The translations under genes were made by a program, and so were the position numbers. Below, one piece after another: positions 53,823-62,675 of a stretch of 64,000 nt of DNA. This DNA comes from Verrucomicrobiota bacterium. GTDB lineage: Bacteria; Verrucomicrobiota; Kiritimatiellia; CAJWTS01. Positions within the stretch are counted from its first letter, which is position 1, and each line of letters begins with the position of its first letter. The notes beneath the pieces are model-generated. The model worked only from the letters and a program-made list of their open reading frames with translations. It searched no databases and was not told the origin of the DNA. The stretch is from positions 1 to 64,000 of the forward strand of contig JAQBYD010000009.1 of assembly GCA_027623315.1 (NCBI GenBank), read 5' to 3'.

Positions 53823-54810
53823 TCGGAGAGCAGGCGTTGCCGAGCAGGATGGCGTACATGACGCCCTCGGGGAGTCCGCCCTTGAGCCTTATGATAACCG
53901 TTACGGCGCCCATCAGGCCGCCATAGATCCAGACGCCGAGGGGCGTGACCGGCGATGCGACCATATCCGATGCCATGAAAATCGCGCCAAGCATCAGGCT
54001 TCCAGAGAACAGGATAAATACAGGCGAAGGATACGCTGATCGGTCCGACAGGTAGAAGATGCCTCCCACGATGAAGGCGCTCAGTAGCATCGCCGCCGGA
54101 ATTCGCCAGTTCATCATCCTTCGCGCCACCAGGTAGAGCCCGCAGACCAGGATCAGGAGCGCTGAAGTCTCTCCCACGGAACCGGCCGTGGTGCCGAAGA
54201 AGAGCGGGGCTGTCGCCGTGGTGATGTGGTCGAACTTCTGAAGGGAGAGAGGCGTGGCGCCCGTCCATCCATCGATCTGCAGCGAGGCCGTCCAGCCGGC
54301 AATCGACGCCGGTGCGGCGAACGGGAAGGTGAGTGACGACGGGATCATGCTCGAAAAGCGGCCCGGAGCCATGGACGGAGACCAGGTCGTTATCGCCACC
54401 GGAAAAGACGCCTGCAGAAATGCCCGCCCGACGAGCGCCGGATTGAAAACGTTATAGCCGATGCCTCCGAATACGGCCTTGCCCAGCGCGATGGCGATGA
54501 TTCCGCCGACAAACGCCATCCACAGCGGGAAGCCGGGCGGCAGCGTCAGACCGAGCAAGATGCCCGTAATCGTGGCGCTCCAATCGTTAACGGTCGTCTC
54601 GCCACCGGCCATGCGGCAGACGGCATGCTCGGTCAGCACGCAACTTGCCGTGCATGTCACCAGCAGCGCAATCGCACTGAGCCCAAATTGAAAGATGCCG
54701 AACGCGCAAATCGGGAACATCGCGTAGACGACGTTACGCATAATCGTCTCCACGCTCGACGCGTTGTGGATATGCGGCGAACTGCTTAGTTCCAGGATGT
54801 CGGCACTCAC
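53758..54810 (-). CDS. rnfD: Rnf complex subunit RnfD
   Basis: A 350-residue membrane subunit of the ion-pumping ferredoxin:NAD oxidoreductase. It has about nine hydrophobic helices and the covalent-flavin threonine region GWTGATPL near residue 190 (RnfD carries FMN on Thr). The GTG at 54810 overlaps the rnfC stop and is chosen; the track start 69 codons upstream is within rnfC. Conserved stretches such as GGIGYNVFNPALVGRAFLQA are intact and the C-terminus (NACSPIIDNLTQP) is normal, so it is complete. Genes rnfG, rnfE and rnfA would normally follow but are absent here. Confidence 0.9.
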   Translation of the reverse strand: MSADILELSSSPHIHNASSVETIMRNVVYAMFPICAFGIFQFGLSAIALLVTCTASCVLTEHAVCRMAGGETTVNDWSATITGILLGLTLPPGFPLWMAFVGGIIAIALGKAVFGGIGYNVFNPALVGRAFLQASFPVAITTWSPSMAPGRFSSMIPSSLTFPFAAPASIAGWTASLQIDGWTGATPLSLQKFDHITTATAPLFFGTTAGSVGETSALLILVCGLYLVARRMMNWRIPAAMLLSAFIVGGIFYLSDRSAYPSPVFILFSGSLMLGAIFMASDMVASPVTPLGVWIYGGLMGAVTVIIRLKGGLPEGVMYAILLGNACSPIIDNLTQPRIYGQRKAETKAT

Positions 54811-56153
54811 GAGGCGGCCATCCTTTCGCGGTTTCGCGCCTTGGCCATGCGGAACTGCTGAACCAGCGGAATATCGGAGGGGCAAACGAAACTGCAGCAT
54901 CCGCATTCGAAGCAGTCCTTGAGGTGGAACTTCTGATCCATGACCTCGTACGCGCCGGCCCGCGCCAGGATGCCGAGTCGGGAGGGGTTCAGATGCATCG
55001 GGCAGGCGTCCACGCACTCACCACACTTGATGCACGGAAAGGTCTTGCGGCCCCGTGTCGCCGCCTCCGCGTCCGTCAGCACCAGGACTCCGGTGATGCC
55101 TTTCGTGACGGGCAGGTCGAGGCAGGCAACGGCGGGTCCCATCATCGGCCCTCCTAGAATCACCTGTCGAGCGTCGCCTTCGAAACCAGCTTGCTCAAGC
55201 AGGAAGCGCAGCGGCGTGCCGAGAGCGGTGAGGTAGTTGCCCGGACGGGTTACGCCTGCTCCCGTAACCGTCACGACCCGCTCAATGAGTCCGCGGCGCT
55301 GGGGTAGAAGCTCACCGATCTGGGCCAGCGTAGCCACGTTGAAAACTCCCAGGCCAACGTCCGCCGGGAGTCCTCCAGAGGGGATCTCGCGGTTGAGCAG
55401 CGCCTTGGCGAGCATCTTCTCGGCCCCTTGTGGATACTTGGTTGGAAGCGCATGAATCGAGATGTTGTTGCTTCGTCCCTGGAGGGCGCTTTCGAAGGCC
55501 GCCACGGCATCCGGCTTGTTATCCTCGACGCCGATCATGATTCGTTCGGCCTTCATGGCCTTACACACGATCATGGCTCCAATCACGATTTCGTTGATCT
55601 GCTCGAGCATGACACGATGATCCGTCGTCAGGTAGGGTTCACACTCACAACCGTTTACAATGATCGTGTCCACGGTTTTTCCCTCGGGCACGGCCAACTT
55701 CACGTGCGTCGGAAATGCGGCGCCGCCGAGTCCAACGACCCCCGTTGCCTGCACGCGGAGCGTCAGTTCCTCGGGGGACATCGACTCGAGGTCCTGCGGT
55801 GCACCATAAAGAATCTCCTGTGCGGCACCCGGGTATAGTTTGATGTAGATGCCGAGGGTCACGCCGCCCTTTGGGGTCGGCACGGGCGCGATTCGCTCAA
55901 CCATGCCCGTGGCCGGCGAGTGCATTGGCACCGATACAAATCCGTCCGGTTGGGCGATCGGCTCACCGCGCACGACCTCCTGGCCCTCGCGCACCGTCGG
56001 CGTCGCCGGCGCGCCGGTATGTTGCGAGAGCGGAATGATCATTCTCGGCGCGAACGGCAGGCGACGGATGGCACAACCCGCCGTTCGGTCCTTGCGTTGC
56101 GGCGGATGGATCCCGTGCGAGAAAGAGTGCTTATGGAACCGTTGTGGCAGCAT
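54807..56153 (-). CDS. rnfC: Rnf complex subunit RnfC
   Basis: A 448-residue NADH-side subunit carrying FMN/NAD sites and two [4Fe-4S] clusters. The N-terminal barrel-sandwich part ends PATGMVERIAPVPTPKGG; the NuoF-like region has VGLGGAAFPTHVKL and TIIVNGCECEPYLTTDHRVM. Ferredoxin-type motifs are CIKCGECVDACP and CFECGCCSFVCP near the C-terminus. ATG 56153 (MLPQRFHKHSF) is preferred over the track start eight codons upstream. It follows the PFOR gene by four bases and overlaps rnfD. Confidence 0.92.
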   Translation of the reverse strand: MLPQRFHKHSFSHGIHPPQRKDRTAGCAIRRLPFAPRMIIPLSQHTGAPATPTVREGQEVVRGEPIAQPDGFVSVPMHSPATGMVERIAPVPTPKGGVTLGIYIKLYPGAAQEILYGAPQDLESMSPEELTLRVQATGVVGLGGAAFPTHVKLAVPEGKTVDTIIVNGCECEPYLTTDHRVMLEQINEIVIGAMIVCKAMKAERIMIGVEDNKPDAVAAFESALQGRSNNISIHALPTKYPQGAEKMLAKALLNREIPSGGLPADVGLGVFNVATLAQIGELLPQRRGLIERVVTVTGAGVTRPGNYLTALGTPLRFLLEQAGFEGDARQVILGGPMMGPAVACLDLPVTKGITGVLVLTDAEAATRGRKTFPCIKCGECVDACPMHLNPSRLGILARAGAYEVMDQKFHLKDCFECGCCSFVCPSDIPLVQQFRMAKARNRERMAAS

Positions 56154-56157
56154 CGTA

Positions 56158-59100
56158 TCAGCTGAACTTCTTGGCACGCTTGATCAACTTATCGACTCCC
56201 TTTTCGCTGGGATCCGCAGGGTAGCCAGGGTGAATGATTCCGCCCGTGCATTTCTCCGCGGCGCGGACGAGGTCCTTGTACGGGCCGCCCTTCGCGTCTT
56301 TGATATAGGCCAGCTTCTTCTCGTTGTAGGCGAATATCTTCGGGTTGATGTTGATGCATTCGTCGCAGGACGTGCACTCGCTGGTGTCGATCCACGGAGC
56401 CACGTATTCACCATCGCCGTTGGCGGGGGCCGGTGCCGCGCCGGCACCGCCTCCGGGAGCGGGGGTGGGAGATGGAGCCACGGCGGGGGCGGCGGCCAGC
56501 GAAGCCGCGAGGTCGGCCCCGCCGGCGCCGAGGCTGAGTTGAACCAGCCCGGCCGCGATCTTCTTTGCCATTTCGGTCCGCACCTGCGCGGCAATCGCGT
56601 CCGGGTCCACGACGTTGCCGACACCGGCAATGCCCTTGAGCATCGCCCAGAAGTCTCGCCGGTCTTCGCATGCCACGACGACGGGAGCGGCCGGGATCAC
56701 CCGTATCAGCTGCTGTTTCTTGTCCAGCGCCCAAATGTACGGGAAGAGGTCCTCCCTCTCTTGCGGGTCCATCTCGAGGTATTCCGCCAGGGGCACCATG
56801 TTCTCGTTCCACGTGTCGCGCGGGGCCACGCGGAACTGCTTCCGGAAGCGGCCTTCGGTGACGGCGAAGTCGGCAAACGTCATCGGCAGATCCATCGTGC
56901 CGGCGTTACCGTCTTCCTCTTTGTATTGGAGTGCGTAGCTTGGCCACGGATCGTCGAGCGCGGGGTTTCCTTCGAGATCGAAGCACTCCGCAGCGGTGAC
57001 CCCATGGTCCGGGTTATATCGGAAGAGCGGGAACGCCCGCGACTCTACGGCCAGTTTGCTCTGCTTGACCGCGGCGTCATCCGCGATGCCGTGTTCCGGC
57101 ATGCAGGGGCTGTAGATATTGAAGAGCGCCGGGCGCCGGGCGTTGATGCCCTCGATGTAGCCCTCGATCAGGTGCGTCACATTCGAGATCGACCCTTGCA
57201 TCACGAACGTCGTGCGGTGCCCCATCGCGATGAGCCCGATCTCCTTGCGGATCTCTTCCTTGCCCTTGAACGCCTTGCCGTATTGGGCCATGTCGGAGAC
57301 CTGACCGGTGAAACCCGAGGTGCAGGCCTGGCCGCCCGTATTCGAATACACCTGCGTGTCGAGGATCAACGCCTTGATGGGCTTGCCGGACATCATCATG
57401 CGCGACAGATTCTGGAACCCGATGTCGAACATGGCACCGTCACCACCGACGGATACGACGGGCGGGCAGAGGTGGAACTCATCATCGCTGAAAGAACGCC
57501 AGTTGAAGTACGTGAAGAACTCTTCGTGTTCACCTTCGCCGACCGTGCCGTCCAGTTCAATCTCGGCCATGCGGATGGCTTTAAAGCCGTCGGCCATCTT
57601 GGACATGTGCCCCTCGAAGATCCCCATCGCCATGGAGGGCGAGTCCTGGAAAAGATGGTTCGCCCACGGGAAGGGGTAGGGATTGAACGGGTACGTGGAA
57701 CCCCAGACCGACGTGCATCCAGTGGCGTTGATGATGCCCATGCTGGCTCGACCGTTCCCGGTCGTGCCCTGCGTGTATTGCCATCGCAGGTGACGCAGCT
57801 TGGCGAGCAACTGGTTCACGTGGTGCAGCCAGTCCGGGTCGACCGGCGAGGTGGCATCATCGCTCGCCAACGAGGCGGACAGGTCGGACAGCGTGAGATC
57901 CCGGTCCTTCGCGCTCGTGATCACGCTCTCTATCGCCTGGGGATCGCTGAGATCCATGCTTTCGGCGAGGCGGAGCCGGATATGTTTCTCCAGCCGTGCG
58001 ACCAGGTCGTCGAGCCGCTCAACCTGCGCCTTGACGCGCGGCTGCATCAACGCTTCAACCGTCGCGACGAAAAGCCGCATGGCGGTCTTTTCGCCACATC
58101 CCATGCATGCGCCGTCACCGCAGGACATCGAGAGGTGGTTGTTCTTGTCGAGCAGCAGGGTCTCCAATGCCCCGATGCGCTCATCGAGATCGTCGATCCG
58201 AATGTACTCGCTGGATGTGGTCGGCAGACTCATCCAGAAGTCCCAGTCCCTACGGAGGTGCTCGACGCTCTCCTGCGTCTGGGGAACCGGCCTGAGCGCA
58301 TCGTCGTTGCAGACTTCGACGCACTCCATGCAGCCCTTGCAGGTATAGGGGTTCACCGTGATCGAGAGCAGGCCCCCGCTTCCAGCAGCGTCCTTCTCTT
58401 TATTGGCGTAGTACGGCTTGGTGACTGAGAACTTGAAGCCGTTGATGCTCTCGCGGAACCATTCGAGTTCCTGTCTCAGCTCCGTCTTCTCATCCGCCTC
58501 CGCCGCACACTGCGTCAACGTATTGGCGACCGCCGTCGAGAGGAGTGCATCGATATCCGCGGCCCCCGGGCTCTCCGCCTCGCCGATCAGCGCCCGCAGG
58601 TTCTTCTCGACACTGCGCGTCGCCTTGCGCAGGTGCTTGACCGCGTGTCCGGACTTCTCGACTCTTGCGACGGCGGTGTCGAAGACCTCGCTCATGCTGT
58701 TGACCAGTCCGGGGATGGCACTGTCCGGGCAGGCCGCGTAGCATGCGCCGCAGGCGGTGCAGTTTTGCGGAATCCATTGCGGGTGATCAAAGCGGATCTG
58801 GGTCATATCCCGGTAAACACCCGTCGCGGCCGGAATGATACTCACGCCGATGAACGGGTCGGCCAGGTTGTCTCCACCCTTTCCGGAGATGTAGAAGTTC
58901 CCGGTCTGTTCCCAGAAGCGATGAATATCGGATGACGCATCCTCGCTGACCGGACGATCTCTGAGCATGATGGGTATGTCGGGCTCCTTGCGAAGCACCT
59001 CGGTCGTTTCCAGGAGCGAGGTGTCTGTGATCTCTGTGATCTCGTCGAAGCCGCGTCGTACCACGCGCAGGTTGTCTTCGACCACGCGTGCGCCCTTTCC

Positions 59101-61119
59101 CCCGAACTTGGCCTGAAGCTGATCGCGGATGGCCTTGAAGAGCGTTTCTTCGGTGAGCTTCGCGGTCTTCATCACGGGCGATGCCGCGAAGAACGCGCCC
59201 TGGAAGGCGATGCCCTGCATGCGGAATTGCAGTTCGGGATCGGTTGCTTCTTCGCGGGCGATCTTGAAGGCGTCGATGTAGTAGATGCGAACCGCGTTCT
59301 CGGCAATAATCTTGCGATACTTCAGAGGTATCGACGCCCACACCTCGGCGGGCGACTCGCGATCGCTTTGAATGATGAAAACGCCGCCCTTCTTCAGTCC
59401 GGCCACGGCGTTGGAGTGTTCGAAGACGTTCGGATCCGGAGATAGAACGACGTCGACAAAGAAGTACTCGCAGTTTATCCGGATTGGATCCGGCGCCGCG
59501 GAGAGGTAATAGGTCGTCGGCTGGCCCTTTTTCTCGGATCCGTATTTCGGATTCGCCTTGATGTGGAACCCGAGCAGATCGAAGAGCGTCATCGCGAGAT
59601 TCTTGCCGGTCGTAATGGCCCCCCATCCGCCAACCGAGTGCAGTCGCACGGTCACGCTATCGGATGGCATCAGGTTGGGGTTCTCACTCCCGTGTACGGC
59701 GAGGTCCTTGATGCCGGGGTAGCCGTCCAGGATCTTGCGCTGGTGAATCTCCTGCTTGGGCGTAAACGCTTCGTCCCGAACGAAGTCGATCGAAAGATAG
59801 AAGAAGCGGCGCTTCGGTCCGTCATCGACCATGTTCTCGACGGTGCCAACAATGCCTTCCGGTTGCAGATCACGGCTACCCATGCCGAAACAGCCCGAGT
59901 AGAGTGGGGGAGCGTCCGCGGCGCTCTTGTAGGTCGCGTGGTCGGGGTGGCGCGTGGGCTCAGCGCGGCCGGTCTGTCCGTTTTCGAGACACTTGCTGAT
60001 CGTGGCGCGGATCTCACGGATCAGGGGCAGATCTTCGGCCAACGGTTGGTCGGTGCGTTCGAGGACCGTGACGCCCTTGCGTCCGGCAAGGATCTCTCCG
60101 AGAAGATCGCCCGGGAACGGGCGGAACATGACGATGTCGACCACGCCAATCCGGATACCCCGCGTCTCGCGCAGATAGTCCGCGACCGCCTCGGCGGATG
60201 GGATCACGCTGCCCTGTCCGACGATCAGGTAGTCGGCATCATCGCATCGATACGTCTGAACCCGCTTGTAGTCTCGCCCGGTCAACGCGCCGAAAGCCTC
60301 CATGCACTGGTCGGTGATCTCGCGGATGTGATCGAAGAAATAGGGACGCTGCGCGGCCACGCTCTGCATGTAGGCGTCCTGGTTTTGAACCGAACCGGCC
60401 AGCATCGGATTGTCCACGTCCCACATCTGAGGAATGCGGCGGCGGGTCTCTCCGTAGATGATTCGCTGCGCCGGGGTCGGCGTGTCGATGATATCGTCCG
60501 GTCGCCCGAGGTACTGGGCGATCAACTCGCGTTCGGGGAGCTGCAGGGATTCGATCAGGTGCGTCGTCAGAAACCCGTCCTGCGCCACGATCCCGGGATT
60601 AAGGGCAAGTTCGGCGATTCTGTGCGCAATGATGTTCAGATCGCACACCGCCTGGGCGCTTTTGCCGAAGACCTGGAAGAAGCCGGTGTCGTCGACGGAG
60701 TGGTAGTCGTCGTGGCCGGCATGCACATTCAGCGACGACTTGGTGATGGCCCGGCACCCCACGTTGAGCACGTAGGTGAGGCGCTTGCCGACCGCGGCGT
60801 ACAGCGATTCGTGCATGTAGGCAATGCCCTGACCCGAGGAGAAGTTCGTGGCGCGCAGGCCGGTCATGGACAAGCCCGCGGTCACCGCGGCAGCGGCGTG
60901 TTCGCCTTCCGGTTCGATGAAGATCAGTGGCCGATCGGAGATGTTGATATGTCCCTTGGCCGTTTCCTCGGCCCAGTATTCCCCCATTTGGGTGGAGGGT
61001 GTAATCGGGTATGCTCCCGCGGCGTCGGTTGATTCGCGCTCGCACATGATGACGGCGGTGTTACCGTCCATGGCCTGTCGCACTCCGGGGTATTTCGGCT
61101 CCTCTACTTTCACTTTCAT
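56158..61119 (-). CDS. nifJ: pyruvate:ferredoxin oxidoreductase (NifJ type) with fused C-terminal ferredoxin
   Basis: A 1653-residue single-chain oxidoreductase that converts pyruvate and CoA to acetyl-CoA, CO2 and reduced ferredoxin. N-terminal part (residues 1-450) has AYPITPSTQMGEYW and a Cys-rich-free fold; the gamma-like domain follows (SVGGWGAITTGKNLA, about 495). Two [4Fe-4S] motifs are Cys787-790-793-797 (CTACGACYAACP) and Cys927-930-933-937 (CKGCMECVEVC), 130 residues apart. CGDGACMGCG (1000-1009) and ThDP motif GGDGAMFDIG (1225) with NTGG (1260) form the active centre. An Ala/Pro linker leads to a ferredoxin-like domain (1571-1653; Cys1582, 1585, 1588, 1624). NifJ is usually about 1180 residues. 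It sits between rnfB and rnfC. Confidence 0.93.
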   Translation of the reverse strand: MKVKVEEPKYPGVRQAMDGNTAVIMCERESTDAAGAYPITPSTQMGEYWAEETAKGHINISDRPLIFIEPEGEHAAAAVTAGLSMTGLRATNFSSGQGIAYMHESLYAAVGKRLTYVLNVGCRAITKSSLNVHAGHDDYHSVDDTGFFQVFGKSAQAVCDLNIIAHRIAELALNPGIVAQDGFLTTHLIESLQLPERELIAQYLGRPDDIIDTPTPAQRIIYGETRRRIPQMWDVDNPMLAGSVQNQDAYMQSVAAQRPYFFDHIREITDQCMEAFGALTGRDYKRVQTYRCDDADYLIVGQGSVIPSAEAVADYLRETRGIRIGVVDIVMFRPFPGDLLGEILAGRKGVTVLERTDQPLAEDLPLIREIRATISKCLENGQTGRAEPTRHPDHATYKSAADAPPLYSGCFGMGSRDLQPEGIVGTVENMVDDGPKRRFFYLSIDFVRDEAFTPKQEIHQRKILDGYPGIKDLAVHGSENPNLMPSDSVTVRLHSVGGWGAITTGKNLAMTLFDLLGFHIKANPKYGSEKKGQPTTYYLSAAPDPIRINCEYFFVDVVLSPDPNVFEHSNAVAGLKKGGVFIIQSDRESPAEVWASIPLKYRKIIAENAVRIYYIDAFKIAREEATDPELQFRMQGIAFQGAFFAASPVMKTAKLTEETLFKAIRDQLQAKFGGKGARVVEDNLRVVRRGFDEITEITDTSLLETTEVLRKEPDIPIMLRDRPVSEDASSDIHRFWEQTGNFYISGKGGDNLADPFIGVSIIPAATGVYRDMTQIRFDHPQWIPQNCTACGACYAACPDSAIPGLVNSMSEVFDTAVARVEKSGHAVKHLRKATRSVEKNLRALIGEAESPGAADIDALLSTAVANTLTQCAAEADEKTELRQELEWFRESINGFKFSVTKPYYANKEKDAAGSGGLLSITVNPYTCKGCMECVEVCNDDALRPVPQTQESVEHLRRDWDFWMSLPTTSSEYIRIDDLDERIGALETLLLDKNNHLSMSCGDGACMGCGEKTAMRLFVATVEALMQPRVKAQVERLDDLVARLEKHIRLRLAESMDLSDPQAIESVITSAKDRDLTLSDLSASLASDDATSPVDPDWLHHVNQLLAKLRHLRWQYTQGTTGNGRASMGIINATGCTSVWGSTYPFNPYPFPWANHLFQDSPSMAMGIFEGHMSKMADGFKAIRMAEIELDGTVGEGEHEEFFTYFNWRSFSDDEFHLCPPVVSVGGDGAMFDIGFQNLSRMMMSGKPIKALILDTQVYSNTGGQACTSGFTGQVSDMAQYGKAFKGKEEIRKEIGLIAMGHRTTFVMQGSISNVTHLIEGYIEGINARRPALFNIYSPCMPEHGIADDAAVKQSKLAVESRAFPLFRYNPDHGVTAAECFDLEGNPALDDPWPSYALQYKEEDGNAGTMDLPMTFADFAVTEGRFRKQFRVAPRDTWNENMVPLAEYLEMDPQEREDLFPYIWALDKKQQLIRVIPAAPVVVACEDRRDFWAMLKGIAGVGNVVDPDAIAAQVRTEMAKKIAAGLVQLSLGAGGADLAASLAAAPAVAPSPTPAPGGGAGAAPAPANGDGEYVAPWIDTSECTSCDECININPKIFAYNEKKLAYIKDAKGGPYKDLVRAAEKCTGGIIHPGYPADPSEKGVDKLIKRAKKFS

Positions 61120-61173
61120 TTCATCGCCTCATTGGGTTTCGTTGTTGAGTATTGGATCCTGGTGTGACGATCC

Positions 61174-62055
61174 TCACACGGCTGCTGCTTCGGCGCCGAC
61201 CGGCAGCGGCGCCTTTCGAATGATCTTCTTGGCGGCGGCGCCGCGAATGGCGTCGCCATGGTCGGCGAGAAGGATGATCGCGCCGGTCGGGCAGCGTTCG
61301 ATCGGCGCGCGCAATTTGCCGGGGCGTCGGCTGTAGTCGATACGCGCCAGGTTGTTGATCATCTCGATCGTGCCGGGTGCGTCTGCCGCGCAGCGGCCGC
61401 ACGCGGTACAGGCAACTGCGCAGACCGCTTCGGCGAGATCACCCTCGGCTTCGCTCTTGCATGCGACCCAGAGCCGCTGGCTGACCGGCAGCAGGGAAAA
61501 GAGGTCCTTGGGGCACTCTTCGACGCATGCGTTGCAGGCCGTGCATCGATCTGGATTCACGACGGGTAGCCCGTGTAAGTCCATGTGAATCGCGCCGAAG
61601 TCACACACCGTCATACAGTCGCCGAAACCAAGGCATCCCCATGAGCACGCCTTGGGGCCGCCCGCGACCATGGCGGCGGCACGGCAGGTGGCAAGACCTG
61701 CGTAACTGGCCTGGTTACGCGCGACATGGCTGCCGCCGGCACAGGCGAGGCGGGCGACGCGTTTCTCCTCGGCACCGGCGGCGACACCGAGGAACCGCGC
61801 AATGGCCTCGATCATGTCGGGCGAGTTGACCGTGCATTTGGCGGGCGAAATCTTGCCGGCGACGGCGAGCTCAGCAAAGGCACGGCAACCGGGGGTGCCG
61901 CATGCGCCGCAGTTGCTGCTCGGGAGCATTTCCTCCACATCGTCGATGCGCGGGTCCTCGTACACATAGAGATACCGGTTGGCCACGGCCAATACCGTGG
62001 CGAGTCCCGCTCCGAGGACGACCATCAACAAGGCAACAATTAACGCTGTCGGCAT
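61174..62055 (-). CDS. rnfB: Rnf complex subunit RnfB
   Basis: The Fe-S subunit that accepts electrons from ferredoxin. It has an N-terminal membrane helix (TALIVALLMVVLGAGLATVL), the NCGACGTPGCRAFAELAVAG cluster domain, CSWGCLGFGDCMTVC, then CTACNACVEECP. The next ferredoxin motif is degenerate: CTACGRCAADAP has Ala where the fourth Cys should be, and the last one keeps only ERCPTGAI. So the electron path differs from canonical RnfB, or the domain has been remodelled. ATG 62055 (MPTALIV) with AAGGGAGT upstream is preferred; the track start is 12 codons earlier. It is 55 bp upstream of the PFOR gene. Confidence 0.9.
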   Translation of the reverse strand: MPTALIVALLMVVLGAGLATVLAVANRYLYVYEDPRIDDVEEMLPSSNCGACGTPGCRAFAELAVAGKISPAKCTVNSPDMIEAIARFLGVAAGAEEKRVARLACAGGSHVARNQASYAGLATCRAAAMVAGGPKACSWGCLGFGDCMTVCDFGAIHMDLHGLPVVNPDRCTACNACVEECPKDLFSLLPVSQRLWVACKSEAEGDLAEAVCAVACTACGRCAADAPGTIEMINNLARIDYSRRPGKLRAPIERCPTGAIILLADHGDAIRGAAAKKIIRKAPLPVGAEAAAV

Positions 62056-62299
62056 CGGCAGTATGACTCCCTTCATCTGTGCCGTGAGCATTCAAAAATT
62101 CGTGATCCATGACTGCTGGATACTCGCAACCCTACATATGCACACGACGTGTAAACGTTTGATTAGGAATGCGTCACCGTAGGATGAAATGGATGTCCTA
62201 CGGCCTGGTCCCAGGCCTGCCCGCAATGTTTTTCACTTTGGTGCCAGGGCAAACGCTTGTCATAAAGAATTGAACTTTCAGGTCGGTCCCGCCCCCTCC

Positions 62300-62475
62300 T
62301 CGTGCTCGTGCTCGGCGCGAAACGACACAGGGAGAATGGCGTGAGTTTTGGGTCACGACGGTCGTATGCCTCTATCGCCTTGCCCGCGATATCGGAGGTC
62401 CTCCGCCGCCCGAAGAAATTCTATCGCGCTATCGCGCTCCGAGTACGAGTAGGAGCACGAGGACGAGTACGCTTG
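62300..62475. repeat. GAGCACGAGGACGAG-type repeat region
   Basis: CTCCTCGTGCTCGTGCTCGG (about 62297-62316) and, further on, CGAGTACGAGTAGGAGCACG (62439-62458) with GAGGACGAGTACG form an imperfect inverted pair. They frame a stretch without a supported gene (62092-62485), upstream of rnfB. Confidence 0.55.
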
Positions 62476-62485
62476 GATCTTGTGT

Positions 62486-62662
62486 TTACGAGCCGTCGTC
62501 GTCGCAACCGTGACAGCTTCCGCAGCCTATATGGCCACGCCAGGCCTCGCAGCTATCCCCTTCGGCGGAATTCTGTCGTCGGGACAGCGTCTGGATCAGG
62601 AACCAACCCAGCATCACGGCGGTGATCACGGCCGGAGCGGCAAGGATTTCAGAAAGCGTCAT
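62486..62662 (-). CDS. 58-aa Cys-rich membrane protein (FeoB-associated-like)
   Basis: Below the ORF-track cutoff. From the ATG at 62662, MTLSEILAAPAVITAVMLGW begins a single membrane helix, followed by a basic/acidic stretch and a Cys-rich tail: SCEAWRGHIGCGSCHGCDDDG, given here in part. The layout of one helix plus C-G-x-C-x-x-C recalls the FeoB-associated Cys-rich membrane proteins (PF12669-like). It begins 14 bp after the URO-D-like gene and precedes rnfB by 430 bp on the same strand. A role in metal or electron handling is likely but unproven. Confidence 0.55.
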   Translation of the reverse strand: MTLSEILAAPAVITAVMLGWFLIQTLSRRQNSAEGDSCEAWRGHIGCGSCHGCDDDGS

Positions 62663-62675
62663 GCAACGTCACGGT

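Noticed and set aside
55849-58428. 859-aa plus-strand ORF across rnfC and PFOR
   Set aside because: It is antisense to two well-supported genes, has no family signature, and such long antisense frames are common in GC-rich codon usage.
59563-61032. 489-aa plus-strand ORF in PFOR
   Set aside because: Antisense shadow of the PFOR N-terminal half; no motifs.
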